Source: an uncultured Eubacteriales bacterium (lineage in GTDB: Bacteria; Bacillota; Clostridia; Oscillospirales; Acutalibacteraceae). Taken from it: DNA of 64,000 bases. The notes under the pieces were generated by a model that was given only the letters and a program-made list of their open reading frames with translations, was not told the origin of the DNA and made no database searches. Below, piece by piece: positions 39,924 through 49,600 of the stretch (the stretch's first letter is position 1; the number at the start of each line of letters is the position of its first letter). A program made the position numbers and the translations under genes. The stretch spans positions 1 to 64,000 of the forward strand of contig CAKTFN010000008.1 in the NCBI GenBank assembly GCA_934561055.1. The letters are read 5' to 3'.

Positions 39924-41216
39924 TTAAAGAAACTTGTCAAGTTCTTTTTCCGCTTCCGGCATTTTTTTGATTTTAGGGTCGTTGATTATGTAACCCTCCT
40001 TGATTACCGTTGAAAGGTTTCTGAGAACGGAAAGGTCTTCAAGCGGGTTCTTGTCGCAAACAATCATGTCGGCGGCTTTTCCTGCTTCGATCGAGCCTGT
40101 GATATCATCGATTTTTGCGAGCTTTGCGTTGAGGAGCGTTGCGCTGTAAAGAGCAAATGCCGGGGTGACGCCGCAGTATTTCACAAAGTAGCAAAGCTCT
40201 CTCCACATATCGTAGTGTGTGATGTACGGACAGCCGGTGTCGGTTCCGAGACCGACGGGAATACCGTTTTCAAGGCATGCTTTTGCAAGCGCAACAATTC
40301 CGTCAAAAACAACCTTTCCGTTTTCCTGCTGTTCGTATGTTGCATGGGAAATGCTTCTGTCAAAAAGGGCATACGGAAGGGCGGGGGAAATTGTTGAAAC
40401 CTGATATGCGTTCTTTTCCTTGAAAAGGCGGATGATTTCGTCATTCGGCATTGCGCCGTGTTCGATTGAGTCAACGCCGTTTTGAAGGGCAACAAGAACG
40501 CCCTGCGGACTTTCAACGTGGGCAGCAACGGTCATTCCGAGCGAATGCGCTTTGTCGCAGGCGGATTTGACAAGTTCGGGCTGCATTCTGAGAACACCCG
40601 GTTCGCCGACAACTTCGGCATCCATAACTCCGCCGGTAATCATAAGTTTGATGAGGTCGGTTTTTTCTTTGTATATTCTTTCGACAAAAGCGGCGGCTTC
40701 TTCCGGTGTTGTTGCCTCATAAGCGAGAGAGCCTGCCATGTGACCGCCCGGAACGGAAACGGCCATGTTCGACGCAAGAACACGGGGAGCGAGAATTTTT
40801 CCGGCAGCCGAAAGGTCACGGATTTCCGTGTCGTAATTTCCGACTCCGCCGACCGTTCGGATTGTTGTTACACCGCTGAGAAGTTCGGTTTTCGCCGTGT
40901 TTTCGCAAAACTTTACGCCGATTTTGTTTGTGAAAGCGTTCATCGTGACGAGCTTCACAAGTTTTTTGGGATCGGACGGTTTTTTTCTCGGCTTTCCGGT
41001 TGCGGGAAGATGAACGTGCATATTGATAAGACCGGGCATTACATATTTTCCGCCGAGGTCATGGATTTTGTAGCCTTCGGGAGCATTCTTGTCCGTAACG
41101 GCGGTGATTTTTCCGTTTTCAACGCAGACGGTCATTCCTTTTTGCGGCTTCATGTCCTTCGTTCCGTCAAGAAGGGTGCAGTTTGTCAACGCATATTTTT
41201 CAGTATTGAGAAACAT
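39924..41216 (-). CDS. Amidohydrolase family protein
   Basis: A 430-residue metal-dependent hydrolase of the amidohydrolase superfamily, imidazolonepropionase/prolidase-like branch. The first metal motif is INMHVHLPATG near residue 66, followed by ELLSGVTTIRTVGG, a Lys-containing DLIKLMITGGVMD segment, the later histidines in VAAHVES and SIEHGAMPND, and the metal Asp in GLGTDTG. An N-terminal beta-sandwich and C-terminal GSIEAGKAADMIVCDKNPLED close the composite domain. No signal peptide. The substrate (a dipeptide, lactam or arylamide) cannot be told. AGAGGTG precedes the ATG. Monocistronic. Confidence 0.88.
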   Translation of the reverse strand: MFLNTEKYALTNCTLLDGTKDMKPQKGMTVCVENGKITAVTDKNAPEGYKIHDLGGKYVMPGLINMHVHLPATGKPRKKPSDPKKLVKLVTMNAFTNKIGVKFCENTAKTELLSGVTTIRTVGGVGNYDTEIRDLSAAGKILAPRVLASNMAVSVPGGHMAGSLAYEATTPEEAAAFVERIYKEKTDLIKLMITGGVMDAEVVGEPGVLRMQPELVKSACDKAHSLGMTVAAHVESPQGVLVALQNGVDSIEHGAMPNDEIIRLFKEKNAYQVSTISPALPYALFDRSISHATYEQQENGKVVFDGIVALAKACLENGIPVGLGTDTGCPYITHYDMWRELCYFVKYCGVTPAFALYSATLLNAKLAKIDDITGSIEAGKAADMIVCDKNPLEDLSVLRNLSTVIKEGYIINDPKIKKMPEAEKELDKFL

Positions 41217-41252
41217 ATTTTCACCTCTGTAAAGAATGTAATATTTTATATT

Positions 41253-41282
41253 ATTATATCATATCACAATCGGGCTTTTCAA
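41253..41282 (-). promoter_or_regulatory. Promoter of the amidohydrolase gene
   Basis: On the minus strand TTGAAA (41277-41282) and TATAAT (41253-41258) are 18 bp apart, about 35 bp ahead of the start codon. Confidence 0.6.
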
Positions 41283-41389
41283 CCGTTGAAGGAAAGAAAA
41301 AAGCCATTTGTCTCTTTTTCCTAAATCACCGTCTCAAAGAAAAAATCATATATTGAAGTGACCGATTATAATTGTTGAAGGTGAAAACC

Positions 41390-41620
41390 ATGAGTTATAT
41401 ATATATAAAATTTTCCAATCAGACGCAGGGCGAAAAGGCACGCTCGGTTCTTAAAAAGCGCGGAATCGGTTCAAGGCTGAGGCGCAACCCGAATCCGAAT
41501 CACAGGGAAGGATGCAACTTTGCCCTTTTTGTTTCGGGCGACATTTTCAAAGCCTTTGAAATTATTTCCGAAAATCATATTCAGACAATGGGAATCGAAA
41601 GGTTTGGTGACGGAAGATGA
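41390..41620 (+). CDS. DUF3343 putative Se/S carrier-like protein
   Basis: A 76-residue protein matching DUF3343, thought to carry sulfur or selenium. [29 protein letters not shown] is the typical opening. A cysteine in EGCNFALFV sits where a carrier thiol would be expected. The ATG at 41390 is preceded by GAAGGTGA; the frame opens at a TTG six codons earlier. It overlaps by 4 bp a cysteine-desulfurase-like gene, so the pair likely forms one sulfur/selenium transfer module. Confidence 0.85.
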   Translation: MSYIYIKFSNQTQGEKARSVLKKRGIGSRLRRNPNPNHREGCNFALFVSGDIFKAFEIISENHIQTMGIERFGDGR

Positions 41621-42768
41621 TTTATCTTGACAACGCCGCAACGTCTTTTCCGAAGCCGCCGTCGGTTGTGAATGATTCGGCGAACGCAATGCGGTTCTTC
41701 GGCGCAAACCCGGGAAGGGGAGGACACAAACTTTCGGCAAAAGCGGGAGAAACCGTTTTTGAATGCCGTGAAAAGCTTTCCGAAATGTTTTCGTGTGACG
41801 TTGAAAGAGTGATTTTCACTCTTAATTGCACTCATTCTCTCAACACGGCGATTAAAGGTGTTCTCAAAAAGGGAGACCATGTGATAATTTCCGCCCTTGA
41901 GCATAACTCGGTTCTGCGACCGCTTGAAACGCTTCAAAAAAGGGGAATGATTACCTATGACGTTGCACACGTCAATCCGAATGACGATGAAGAAACCGCA
42001 AAAAATTTTGAAAGACTGATAAGGAAAAACACAAGAATGATTCTTTGCACCTATGCATCGAACGTTTTCGGAACGGTTCTTCCAATGAAAAAGCTTTCGT
42101 CTCTTTGCAAAAGGTACGGCCTTCTTTTTGCACTCGATTGCGCTCAAAGCGCCGGGATTTTTCCGGTCGACATGAAAAAGGCGGGAGTTGATATTGTTTG
42201 CGCTCCGGGTCACAAAGGGCTTTTCGGCCCGATGGGAACGGGAATTCTCCTTTTTTCCGAGAGAGTTACTGTTGAAAGTCTTGTTCAGGGTGGAACGGGA
42301 AGCCTTTCTCTTCAAAAATCCCAGCCCGAAATTTATCCGGACTCGCTTGAAAGCGGAACGGTCAATCTTCCGGGAATTGCTGGGCTTTCCGCCGGACTTG
42401 ACTTCATAAAATCCGTCGGCGGCGAAAAAGCGATTCACGAACGGGAAACTTATATTATGAACGTTCTAAAAGAGGATCTCGGTGCAATAAAGAACATCAC
42501 CGTTTTTGAAAAGATGCACGGAAAAATTTTTGCTCCGACTCTTTCGTTTTTCGTAAACGGCGTTCACAGCGAACAGACGGCCGATGAACTTGACGAAAAG
42601 AACATTGCGGTCCGAGCCGGATATCACTGTTCATACCTTGCGCATAATTTTCTCAAAACAACCCGAAGCGGAACGGTTCGTGTCAGTCCGGGGTACTTTA
42701 CGACGAAAGAAGAGGTTAAATTTTTTGCATTTTGCTTAAATAAAATTGCAAACGGCCGAAAAATATGA
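41617..42768 (+). CDS. Class V aminotransferase, cysteine desulfurase-like
   Basis: A 383-residue PLP enzyme of the cysteine desulfurase/selenocysteine lyase group. [15 protein letters not shown] opens it, [13 protein letters not shown] contains the PLP-stacking His, [13 protein letters not shown] the PLP Asp and [15 protein letters not shown] the Schiff-base Lys. The C-terminal [12 protein letters not shown] block carries the candidate catalytic Cys. It probably mobilises sulfur or selenium from cysteine/selenocysteine onto the DUF3343 protein encoded by the overlapping upstream gene. No iscU or sufU neighbour is seen, which argues against the main Fe-S assembly role. Confidence 0.9.
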   Translation: MIYLDNAATSFPKPPSVVNDSANAMRFFGANPGRGGHKLSAKAGETVFECREKLSEMFSCDVERVIFTLNCTHSLNTAIKGVLKKGDHVIISALEHNSVLRPLETLQKRGMITYDVAHVNPNDDEETAKNFERLIRKNTRMILCTYASNVFGTVLPMKKLSSLCKRYGLLFALDCAQSAGIFPVDMKKAGVDIVCAPGHKGLFGPMGTGILLFSERVTVESLVQGGTGSLSLQKSQPEIYPDSLESGTVNLPGIAGLSAGLDFIKSVGGEKAIHERETYIMNVLKEDLGAIKNITVFEKMHGKIFAPTLSFFVNGVHSEQTADELDEKNIAVRAGYHCSYLAHNFLKTTRSGTVRVSPGYFTTKEEVKFFAFCLNKIANGRKI

Positions 42769-42899
42769 TAACATATTAACAGGTTTTAAGTCTGTATAAG
42801 TAAAGACGGATAAACTTTAATGATACGAAGAAAAGAGGCCGGTGCGCAAAATTGTGCGTTTTTCGGGTCTCGGTCTTTTAAATATTGGTTGGTGAAAAT

Positions 42900-43766
42900 A
42901 TGATTGATTTTTTTAATGCGGTAAGGGAGAATGCCGTAAAACTTGTTTCGTCGCTCAGATGGAACGATTTTCTTGACATTTTTGCTGTTGCGCTCGTTTT
43001 GTATTATTGCATAAGGCTTTTCAGGCAGACCCGTGCAACGCACCTTGTCAAAGGCTTCATTTTTCTCGGCGTTGGTTATCTTATCGTTTCTGCGCTCAAT
43101 ATGTCAACGGCAAGCTTCCTTTTCAGCAGATTGTTCAATGATATCGTTATTGTAATTATTCTTCTTTTCCAACCGGAATTTCGCCATGCGATTGAAAGTT
43201 TCGGACGGGGAGATTTCAAAAAAATCACGATTTTTTCACGCGGCTCCTCAATTGAGCGCGAAGAAAAACGCGCCGCCGTTTCGGCAATCGTGAAAGCCGC
43301 TTCAAATATGAGCGAAAGCAAAACCGGAGCACTCATTGTTTTTGAAGGAAAAAGTCCGCTCGGCGAAATTATCTCGACCGGAAGCGAAATCGACGCAAAA
43401 ATTTCCGTCCCGATAATCGAAAATATTTTTTATCCGAAGTCTCCGCTTCATGACGGGGCAATGATTATCCGTGACAACAGAATTTGTGCCGCAGGCTGCA
43501 TTCTTCCGCTGACGCAAAGCGTGCTCAGCCGTGAGCTTGGAACAAGACACAGGGCTGCCGTCGGAATGAGCGAAGCTTCCGATGCTCTCGTCCTTGTTGT
43601 TTCCGAAGAAACGGGGGCAATTTCCGTTGCACGGGGCGGAACGCTTAAAAGAAAGCTCACGAACGGAGAACTCCTTGAAATACTTTCCGAATTCGTAATC
43701 GGAAGCGAGGAGGAAAAGCCCGCAAAGATCAAAAACAGGCGGAGGAAGAGCGATGAAAAAGATTAA
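42900..43766 (+). CDS. cdaA: Diadenylate cyclase CdaA
   Basis: A 288-residue membrane enzyme making c-di-AMP from two ATP. Three transmembrane helices in residues 20-95 precede the DAC domain, whose motifs are PLHDGAMII and GTRHRAAVGMSE. c-di-AMP controls potassium and osmolyte uptake and cell-wall balance. The ATG at 42900 follows GGTTGGTGA, a modest site; a TTG lies five codons upstream. It overlaps cdaR by 14 bp. The 131-bp gap upstream has no promoter I would defend. Confidence 0.95.
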   Translation: MIDFFNAVRENAVKLVSSLRWNDFLDIFAVALVLYYCIRLFRQTRATHLVKGFIFLGVGYLIVSALNMSTASFLFSRLFNDIVIVIILLFQPEFRHAIESFGRGDFKKITIFSRGSSIEREEKRAAVSAIVKAASNMSESKTGALIVFEGKSPLGEIISTGSEIDAKISVPIIENIFYPKSPLHDGAMIIRDNRICAAGCILPLTQSVLSRELGTRHRAAVGMSEASDALVLVVSEETGAISVARGGTLKRKLTNGELLEILSEFVIGSEEEKPAKIKNRRRKSDEKD

Positions 43767-45066
43767 GACGGATTTTTTTGAAAAAATCTTTTATAACAAT
43801 AAATTTCTTTTTATCCTTTCGCTGGTTCTTGCCGTTGCGCTTTGGGCGATGGTGAAAATCAATTACAGCGGAAACACGAATAAAACAATCACCGACGTTA
43901 AGGTTTCAATCGACAGCTCTCTTGCACAGGAAAACGATTTTATTCCCTTTGTTGAAGACGAGGGCCTCAACGTTGACGTTGAAGTCACCGGAAAAAGCTA
44001 TAACATAAGTTCGCTTTCAAAAGACGACATTGTTGTTGAAGCTTCGGCCGGATATGTCGATTCGGCCGGATATAAGGTTCTCACTCTCACCGTGCGTTCA
44101 AGTGAAACCGAGGTTGACATTGCTTCGGTAACGCCGTCAACAATTACGGTTTTCTTTGACCGGAAGGCAACCGACGCATTCAACGTTGAGGCGAAAATCG
44201 AAAACGGCGATGAACTTCAAAGCACGGATGAATATTATGTCGGAAAGCCCGTTCCGTCGCTTAACACCGTTAACGTGACAGGTCCGGCTTCCGTCATCGA
44301 AAATCTGAAAAAGGTCATTTTCACCGCAAAGGTTGACGCAAACCTTCTTCCGCTGACTCAGACGGTTGCCGTTCCGGCCGAAATTTCCTTTGAAATGACG
44401 AACGGAAGAGGAAAGGAATTTTTGGTTTGCACCGATGTCGGAGACAAGTCAAATCCGGCAACGATTACAATTCCCGTTTCAAAAATCAAAACGGTTGAAA
44501 CGACCGTAAAATTTGTCAACGAGCCGAAGTATTACGACGAAAATCCGCCGAAGGTTTTCATTGATCCGCATGAGGTTAAAATTTCGTATAATCCCGCCGA
44601 TGAGGATTATGAAAGCTATAACGTCGGAACGGTTGATTTCAGCAAGCTCCACAACGGCCGGAACGATTTGACGTTCAGCGTTGACGAAAAATCTGCGGCG
44701 CTTCTTGTTGACAAAGAAATCAAGGAGTTCACCGTGACGATTGACCTCGGAGAAATGAGCGAGATGACGGTTGACGCTTCTTCTGCAAACGTTGTTTTTC
44801 TCAATCAGTCGAAAGATCATAAGTACACGGCTTCGCTCAAAAATATGGGTCTTGACAACGTGACGATTATCGGACCGAAAAGCAGCCTTGAAAAAATCAC
44901 GGCGGACATGCTTCAGATTGAAATCAACGTTTCGTCGCTTCGGACGGATATCACGGGATACCAGCGGGTGAGCATTTCAAACATTTCGATAAGCTCGGAA
45001 GAAATCAACGACTGCTGGGTTTACGGTTCTTACCGCGCACGGGTTCTCGTCAGAGAAAAGCAGTGA
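43753..45066 (+). CDS. cdaR: YbbR-domain regulator CdaR
   Basis: A 437-residue single-pass membrane protein with a short cytoplasmic N-terminus, one helix (about residues 17-35, FLFILSLVLAVALWAMVKI) and four extracytoplasmic YbbR-like repeats. CdaR binds CdaA and tunes c-di-AMP synthesis. The start lies inside the end of cdaA (14-bp overlap), as expected for coupled partners. glmM, the usual third gene, does not follow; a TauE-type exporter does. Confidence 0.9.
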   Translation: MKKIKTDFFEKIFYNNKFLFILSLVLAVALWAMVKINYSGNTNKTITDVKVSIDSSLAQENDFIPFVEDEGLNVDVEVTGKSYNISSLSKDDIVVEASAGYVDSAGYKVLTLTVRSSETEVDIASVTPSTITVFFDRKATDAFNVEAKIENGDELQSTDEYYVGKPVPSLNTVNVTGPASVIENLKKVIFTAKVDANLLPLTQTVAVPAEISFEMTNGRGKEFLVCTDVGDKSNPATITIPVSKIKTVETTVKFVNEPKYYDENPPKVFIDPHEVKISYNPADEDYESYNVGTVDFSKLHNGRNDLTFSVDEKSAALLVDKEIKEFTVTIDLGEMSEMTVDASSANVVFLNQSKDHKYTASLKNMGLDNVTIIGPKSSLEKITADMLQIEINVSSLRTDITGYQRVSISNISISSEEINDCWVYGSYRARVLVREKQ

Positions 45067-45097
45067 ACAAAAAGGATTTTTGAAAGGTTGAATTGAT

Positions 45098-45877
45098 TTG
45101 GCTTTAAAAATTATAGTCTGTTTTTTTGCGGGAATGGGAGCAGGGCTCGGAACGGGTTTTGCCGGACTCAGTGCGGCGGCCGTAATCAGTCCGATGCTGA
45201 TTTCTTTTCTCGGAATTCCGGCTTATCAGGCGGTCGGAATCGCCCTTGCGAGTGATGTTCTTGCGAGCGCCGTGAGCGCATATACCTACGGAAAAAACAA
45301 GAATCTTGACGTGAAAAACGGAACGGTAATGATGGCTTTTGTCCTTCTTTTCACCGCTTTCGGAAGTTATATTTCGTCTCTCGTCGAAGCGCATGCAATG
45401 GGAACGATGTCAACCGTTATGACAATGTTCCTCGGCGTCCGTTTCATTGTTCGCCCAGTTATGACAACAAAAGAAGGAATGGAAGCAGCCCTTACGAAAA
45501 AGCAACGCCTTATCCGTTCGATAATCGGCGGAGCAATGATCGGTTTCATCTGTGGTTTTGTCGGCGCCGGCGGCGGAATGATGATGCTTCTTGTCCTCAC
45601 GAGCGTTCTCGGATATGAACTGAAAACGGCCGTCGGAACGAGTGTTTTCATCATGACTTTCACCGCTTTCACGGGCTCGGTCAGTCATTTTGCAATCGGA
45701 AAAAGCGTCGGAGACATTGCGGTTCTTGTCCTTTGCGTTGTTTTCACTTTTGTTTTTGCTCGGATTGCCGCAAAAATCGCAAACAAAGCGAGCGCAAAAA
45801 CGCTCAATCGCATAACCGGCGTAATTCTTGTTATAATCGGTGCGGTTACGGTTGCATTCAACATTTTTTCAAAATAA
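45098..45877 (+). CDS. TauE/SafE-family membrane transporter
   Basis: A 259-residue transporter with about eight transmembrane helices and two glycine-rich repeats (AGLGTGFAGLSAAAVISP and CGFVGAGGGMMML). The family exports sulfite, sulfoacetate or other organic anions; the substrate is unknown. The start is a TTG at 45098 with GAAAGGTTG ahead. It follows cdaR by 31 bp and ends at a terminator; a functional link to c-di-AMP is not implied. Confidence 0.88.
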   Translation: MALKIIVCFFAGMGAGLGTGFAGLSAAAVISPMLISFLGIPAYQAVGIALASDVLASAVSAYTYGKNKNLDVKNGTVMMAFVLLFTAFGSYISSLVEAHAMGTMSTVMTMFLGVRFIVRPVMTTKEGMEAALTKKQRLIRSIIGGAMIGFICGFVGAGGGMMMLLVLTSVLGYELKTAVGTSVFIMTFTAFTGSVSHFAIGKSVGDIAVLVLCVVFTFVFARIAAKIANKASAKTLNRITGVILVIIGAVTVAFNIFSK

Positions 45878-45885
45878 AAATTTTA

Positions 45886-45912
45886 AGGAACGTCGGCCGG
45901 CGTTCCTTTTCG
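45886..45912 (+). terminator. Terminator of the cdaA operon
   Basis: AAGGAACG and CGTTCCTT pair around a CGGCCG core, followed by TTTT. Confidence 0.75.
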
Positions 45913-46067
45913 ACTTTCAGCGGAAACGGTGTTCGTTTTATTGAGTGCAAAACCGTTTTGATATCTTCCGAAAAGAGCCGGGAAGAAAAAATATTTTTGC
46001 AATCAATAACAATCCTGTCACAATGGAAGAAAATAATGACTTTTTTATTAAAAAATTGATATTTATA

Positions 46068-46096
46068 TTGATTTAAAAACCAATATTTACTATAAT
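46068..46096 (+). promoter_or_regulatory. Promoter of the penicillin-binding protein gene
   Basis: TTGATT (46068-46073) and TATAAT (46091-46096) are 17 bp apart. The rest of the 278-bp gap (45913-46067) holds nothing I can name. Confidence 0.6.
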
Positions 46097-46155
46097 AAAG
46101 AATACTATGGAGAAATTCGCATGATTGAATTATAAAGCTTCGGAGGTTAGGTTAT

Positions 46156-48516
46156 ATGCCAAAAAGCTCAAACGATAACGAACAGAAAGCTGTTCGCACA
46201 CGCTCTTCTTTTGAATCAAAACAGCAAAAAGGAAAAAGAAAGCGCAAAAAGAAAAAGCACCCCGTTTTGTTTTCGATTTTTCTGGGTCTGTTTTGCCTTT
46301 TTGTTTCGGGCGTTCTTACGGTTCTGATTGTCGGAACGTCGGTTCTTTCTTACGTCAACACGGTTGTCAACGGAAAGGTCATTGTCGATCTTGACAACTA
46401 CAAAAGCTCTCAGAGCATGACCTCGATTATGTATTATTACAACGAGGACAAAAAGCCGGTTGAATCAACCCGTCTTCACGGTGAGGAAAACCGAATTTGG
46501 GTGAATTACAACAAAATGCCGAAAAACCTTCTCAATGCCTTTGTCTGCCTTGAGGACAAGCGTTTTTACGAACACAGCGGCGTTGACTGGAGAAGAACAA
46601 TCGGCGTTCTTATCAAGCCGTCTCTTGACGGTCAGGGCGGTTCGACGATTACCCAGCAGCTCATCAAAAACCTCACCGACCAAAAAGACGTGACATACAT
46701 CAGAAAATTCAACGAAATTCTCCGTGCTCTCAACCTTGAAAAGTATTACTCGAAAAAGGACATTCTCGAAGCGTACCTTAACACGGTATACCTCGGTGCG
46801 GGTTGCTACGGAGTCAGAACGGCGGCCGAAACATATTTCGGAAAATCCGTCAGCAAGCTCAACGCCGCCGAATGTGCCGTTCTTGCCGGCATTACTCAGG
46901 CGCCGTATTCATATAATCCTTATGTTAACTATGACGCCGCAATCAAAAGACAGCGTGACTGCCTTTATTTCATGCATGAGCAAGGCAAGCTCACGGATAA
47001 GCAGTATAACAGAGCGCTGAAAACAAAAATCAAGCTCGTCGGCGAAAAGGAAGACGACAACAGCAGCACATCAAGCACTCATATCTATTCGTGGTATGAG
47101 GAATACGTCATTGACCAGGTTATTGCCGACCTTCAAAGCAAGTATAATTACGAATACAACGAAGCTTGGAGAATGGTGTATTACGGCGGATTGAAAATTT
47201 ATTCGGCCGTTGACAAGAGCGTTCAGGACGAGCTTGAGAGTATTTATGAAAACAAGACGGGCTTCCCGTCGGCATATCAGGACTCACGCGGTCAGTATCC
47301 GCAATCGGCAATGACAATTATGGATTACCAGGGAAGAATTGTTGCCCTTGTCGGCGGAACGGGAAAGAAAACAACGAACCGTTCTTACAACAGAGCGACC
47401 GACAACCGTGCAAAGCGTCAGCCCGGATCTTCAATCAAACCGCTCGGCGTTTACGCTCCGGCGATGGATCTCGGACTCATTTCCCCGTCGTCGATGATTC
47501 TTGAAAAGGCAATCACTCTCAACGACGATTTATGGCCGAGAAACTTCAACGGCGACCACGGCTCCGGAAGCTATATTACGGTTCAGGAGGCACTCGTGCG
47601 CTCTCTCAACACCGTGCCTGTAAGAATCCTCAGCGAAATGCTCGGAGTTAAGTCGGCGTTTGAATATGCAAACGACCACTTCCACCTTAATCTTTCCTCG
47701 AACGATATGGATCTTTCGCCGCTTGCCGTCGGCGGAACGAACACCGGTGTAACAACGCTTGAAATGGCGGCCGCTTTTGCAACGTTCGGAAACGGCGGAA
47801 GGTATTACAAACCTTACAGTTATTACAAGGTTCTTGACCGAAACGGCGAAATTCTTCTTGACAACACGAAAAACAAGCCGGAACAGGCAATCAAAACCGC
47901 AACGGCGAATTCGATGCTTTCAATGCTCACAAAGGCCGTCACTCAGTCCAACGGTACCGCTTACGGTTCATACATTTCACCGTTCCAGACTTTCGCAAAA
48001 ACAGGTACCACTTCCGACAACTGCGACAAATGGTACTGCGGCGGAACGCCTTATTATGTAACCGCCGTCTGGTACGGTTATGACTACCGGGCCGACCTTC
48101 ACACGGGCTCAAGCAACCCCTCAAAAACAATCTTCCGCGAAGTTTTTTCAACGATCCACAAGGGACTCAAGAGCAAATCGTTCTCGGACGTAATGGAAGA
48201 AGTCGGCGGAGAAAAGGGCGACTCGAACATCATGATTTCAACCGATCCCGTTGTGACTTCGGCGATTGACACAACTCAAGAGAAAAAAACAACCGAAAGC
48301 ACGACGCGCCGTCAGACAACAACCGAAAAGACAACGGTTCCGAGAAGCACAACCGAGCCGTCAACTGCGTCAACGGCACCGACAACCGAAACTCCGGCAA
48401 CGACCGAGCCGACAACCGCACCAACAACGGCACCGACGACTGCTCCTTCAACCGCACCGTCAACGGAGCCTTCCTCGCAGACGCCGCCCGATTCAAGTGA
48501 AGCTCCGGCTGCGTAA
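46156..48516 (+). CDS. Class A penicillin-binding protein (PBP1A family)
   Basis: A 786-residue bifunctional peptidoglycan synthase. A basic cytoplasmic start and one membrane helix (about residues 35-65) precede the GT51 glycosyltransferase (EDKRFYEHSGVDWRR, GGSTITQQLIKNL) and the transpeptidase (catalytic Ser425 in PGSSIKP, SLNTVP, KTGTTSDN). It polymerises and cross-links peptidoglycan. The last 75 residues are Thr/Pro/Glu/Ala-rich repeats (TTEPTTAPTTAP-like) without known fold, plausibly a wall-spanning or O-glycosylated tail. CGGAGGTTAGG precedes the ATG. ruvX starts 12 bp downstream. Confidence 0.95.
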   Translation: MPKSSNDNEQKAVRTRSSFESKQQKGKRKRKKKKHPVLFSIFLGLFCLFVSGVLTVLIVGTSVLSYVNTVVNGKVIVDLDNYKSSQSMTSIMYYYNEDKKPVESTRLHGEENRIWVNYNKMPKNLLNAFVCLEDKRFYEHSGVDWRRTIGVLIKPSLDGQGGSTITQQLIKNLTDQKDVTYIRKFNEILRALNLEKYYSKKDILEAYLNTVYLGAGCYGVRTAAETYFGKSVSKLNAAECAVLAGITQAPYSYNPYVNYDAAIKRQRDCLYFMHEQGKLTDKQYNRALKTKIKLVGEKEDDNSSTSSTHIYSWYEEYVIDQVIADLQSKYNYEYNEAWRMVYYGGLKIYSAVDKSVQDELESIYENKTGFPSAYQDSRGQYPQSAMTIMDYQGRIVALVGGTGKKTTNRSYNRATDNRAKRQPGSSIKPLGVYAPAMDLGLISPSSMILEKAITLNDDLWPRNFNGDHGSGSYITVQEALVRSLNTVPVRILSEMLGVKSAFEYANDHFHLNLSSNDMDLSPLAVGGTNTGVTTLEMAAAFATFGNGGRYYKPYSYYKVLDRNGEILLDNTKNKPEQAIKTATANSMLSMLTKAVTQSNGTAYGSYISPFQTFAKTGTTSDNCDKWYCGGTPYYVTAVWYGYDYRADLHTGSSNPSKTIFREVFSTIHKGLKSKSFSDVMEEVGGEKGDSNIMISTDPVVTSAIDTTQEKKTTESTTRRQTTTEKTTVPRSTTEPSTASTAPTTETPATTEPTTAPTTAPTTAPSTAPSTEPSSQTPPDSSEAPAA

Positions 48517-48528
48517 GGGTGAAGAAAA

Positions 48529-48939
48529 ATGGTTATTCTTTCTGTCGATTACGGAGACGCAAGGACGGGCCTTGCCTCTTGCGACAAATTTGAAATGCTC
48601 GCTTCTCCCGTCGGTGTGATTTTTGAAAAGTATGAACCGAAGGTTCTTGAGGCCGCCGCGCAAAAGGCAAAAGAGATTTCGGCCGAAATGATTGTTGTCG
48701 GTCTGCCCAGAAATATGGACGGTTCTTTCGGAGAAAGAGCCGAAAAATGCAAGACCTTTTCTCAAAAGCTTGAAGAACTTTCCGGAATAAAAACCGTAAC
48801 ATGGGACGAACGTCTCACAACCGTAAGCGCACACAGGGCACTCAATGAAGTCAATGTTCGCGGAAAAAAGCGAAAGAATATTGTTGACGCTGTTTCCGCA
48901 GTTATGATTCTTGAGGATTTTTTAAAAACAAGAAAATAA
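48529..48939 (+). CDS. ruvX: Holliday junction resolvase-like RuvX (YqgF)
   Basis: A 136-residue RNase H-fold nuclease of the YqgF/RuvX family, involved in pre-16S rRNA 5' maturation and reported to act on Holliday junctions. The first acidic motif is SVDYGDARTGLA (residues 4-15), followed by VVGLPRNMDGSFG, the Asp in TWDERLTT and the last Asp in NIVDAVSAVMIL. It lies just after the PBP gene and is ended by a terminator. Confidence 0.93.
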   Translation: MVILSVDYGDARTGLASCDKFEMLASPVGVIFEKYEPKVLEAAAQKAKEISAEMIVVGLPRNMDGSFGERAEKCKTFSQKLEELSGIKTVTWDERLTTVSAHRALNEVNVRGKKRKNIVDAVSAVMILEDFLKTRK

Positions 48940-48947
48940 AAAAGCAA

Positions 48948-48984
48948 GGGCTGTCGCATTCTTTTTTGTGGCAGCCCGAATTTT
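48948..48984 (+). terminator. Terminator after ruvX
   Basis: GGGCTGTCGCA pairs with TGTGGCAGCCC (with two G-U pairs) around TTCTTTTT, followed by T runs. Confidence 0.75.
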
Positions 48985-49045
48985 TGCTTTTTTTGTAGTT
49001 TTTTTCCTTTTTTTGCGAGTATATAAGCGAGGAGGTGTTAAACCG

Positions 49046-49600
49046 ATGGACGATGAAAAAATAATTGCCCTCTTTTTTGAAAGGTCTCAGCAGGCAATAA
49101 AAGAAGTTGACCGAAAATACGGAAAGCTTTTTCGCAAAATTTCAAACAATATTCTTAACAACGGATTTGATGCGGAAGAATGCGTGAACGATTCTTATCT
49201 CGGTGCATGGAATTCAATTCCGCCGGCAAAGCCCGACCCGCTTCTTCCTTATCTTTGCAAAATCGTCAGAAATATCTCTGTCCGAAGATATTACAACAAT
49301 CAAAAAGCAAAACGAAACAGTGTTTTTGAAGTTGCGCTTGACGAAATTTCGCAGTTTATACCGGATGAAAACTCAACGGAAAAGGAACTTGAAGCGAAGG
49401 AACTTTCAAAAACAATCGAAAGGTTTCTCGATTCGCTCGAAAAGGAAAACCGAGTGATTTTTATGCAGCGGTATGCTTTTTGCGGCAGTTATAAAGACAT
49501 TTCAAAACTCACCGGGCTCAGCGAGAAAAACGTTTCCGTCCGATTGGTGCGAATCAGAAAAGAGCTTAAAAATTATTTGGAAAGGAATGAACTTTTATGA
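49046..49600 (+). CDS. ECF-type RNA polymerase sigma factor
   Basis: A 184-residue sigma-70-family factor with region 2 (about residues 15-85, ILNNGFDAEECVNDSYLGAWNSIPP) and region 4 (about 125-180, VIFMQRYAFCGSYKDISKLTGLSEKNVSVRL). The short form without region 3 is the extracytoplasmic-function type. The ATG at 49046 has GAGGAGGTG ahead; an open frame of 26 codons upstream would start inside the terminator. It overlaps by 4 bp a membrane protein that is probably its regulator. Its regulon cannot be read here; the nearby PBP and kinase-like genes suggest an envelope signal. Confidence 0.9.
   Translation: MDDEKIIALFFERSQQAIKEVDRKYGKLFRKISNNILNNGFDAEECVNDSYLGAWNSIPPAKPDPLLPYLCKIVRNISVRRYYNNQKAKRNSVFEVALDEISQFIPDENSTEKELEAKELSKTIERFLDSLEKENRVIFMQRYAFCGSYKDISKLTGLSEKNVSVRLVRIRKELKNYLERNELL

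Noticed and set aside
40482..41324. 280-codon plus-strand open frame opposite the amidohydrolase
   Set aside because: The minus-strand gene has clear metal-binding motifs, a promoter, a ribosome binding site and a terminator. The plus frame has none of these.
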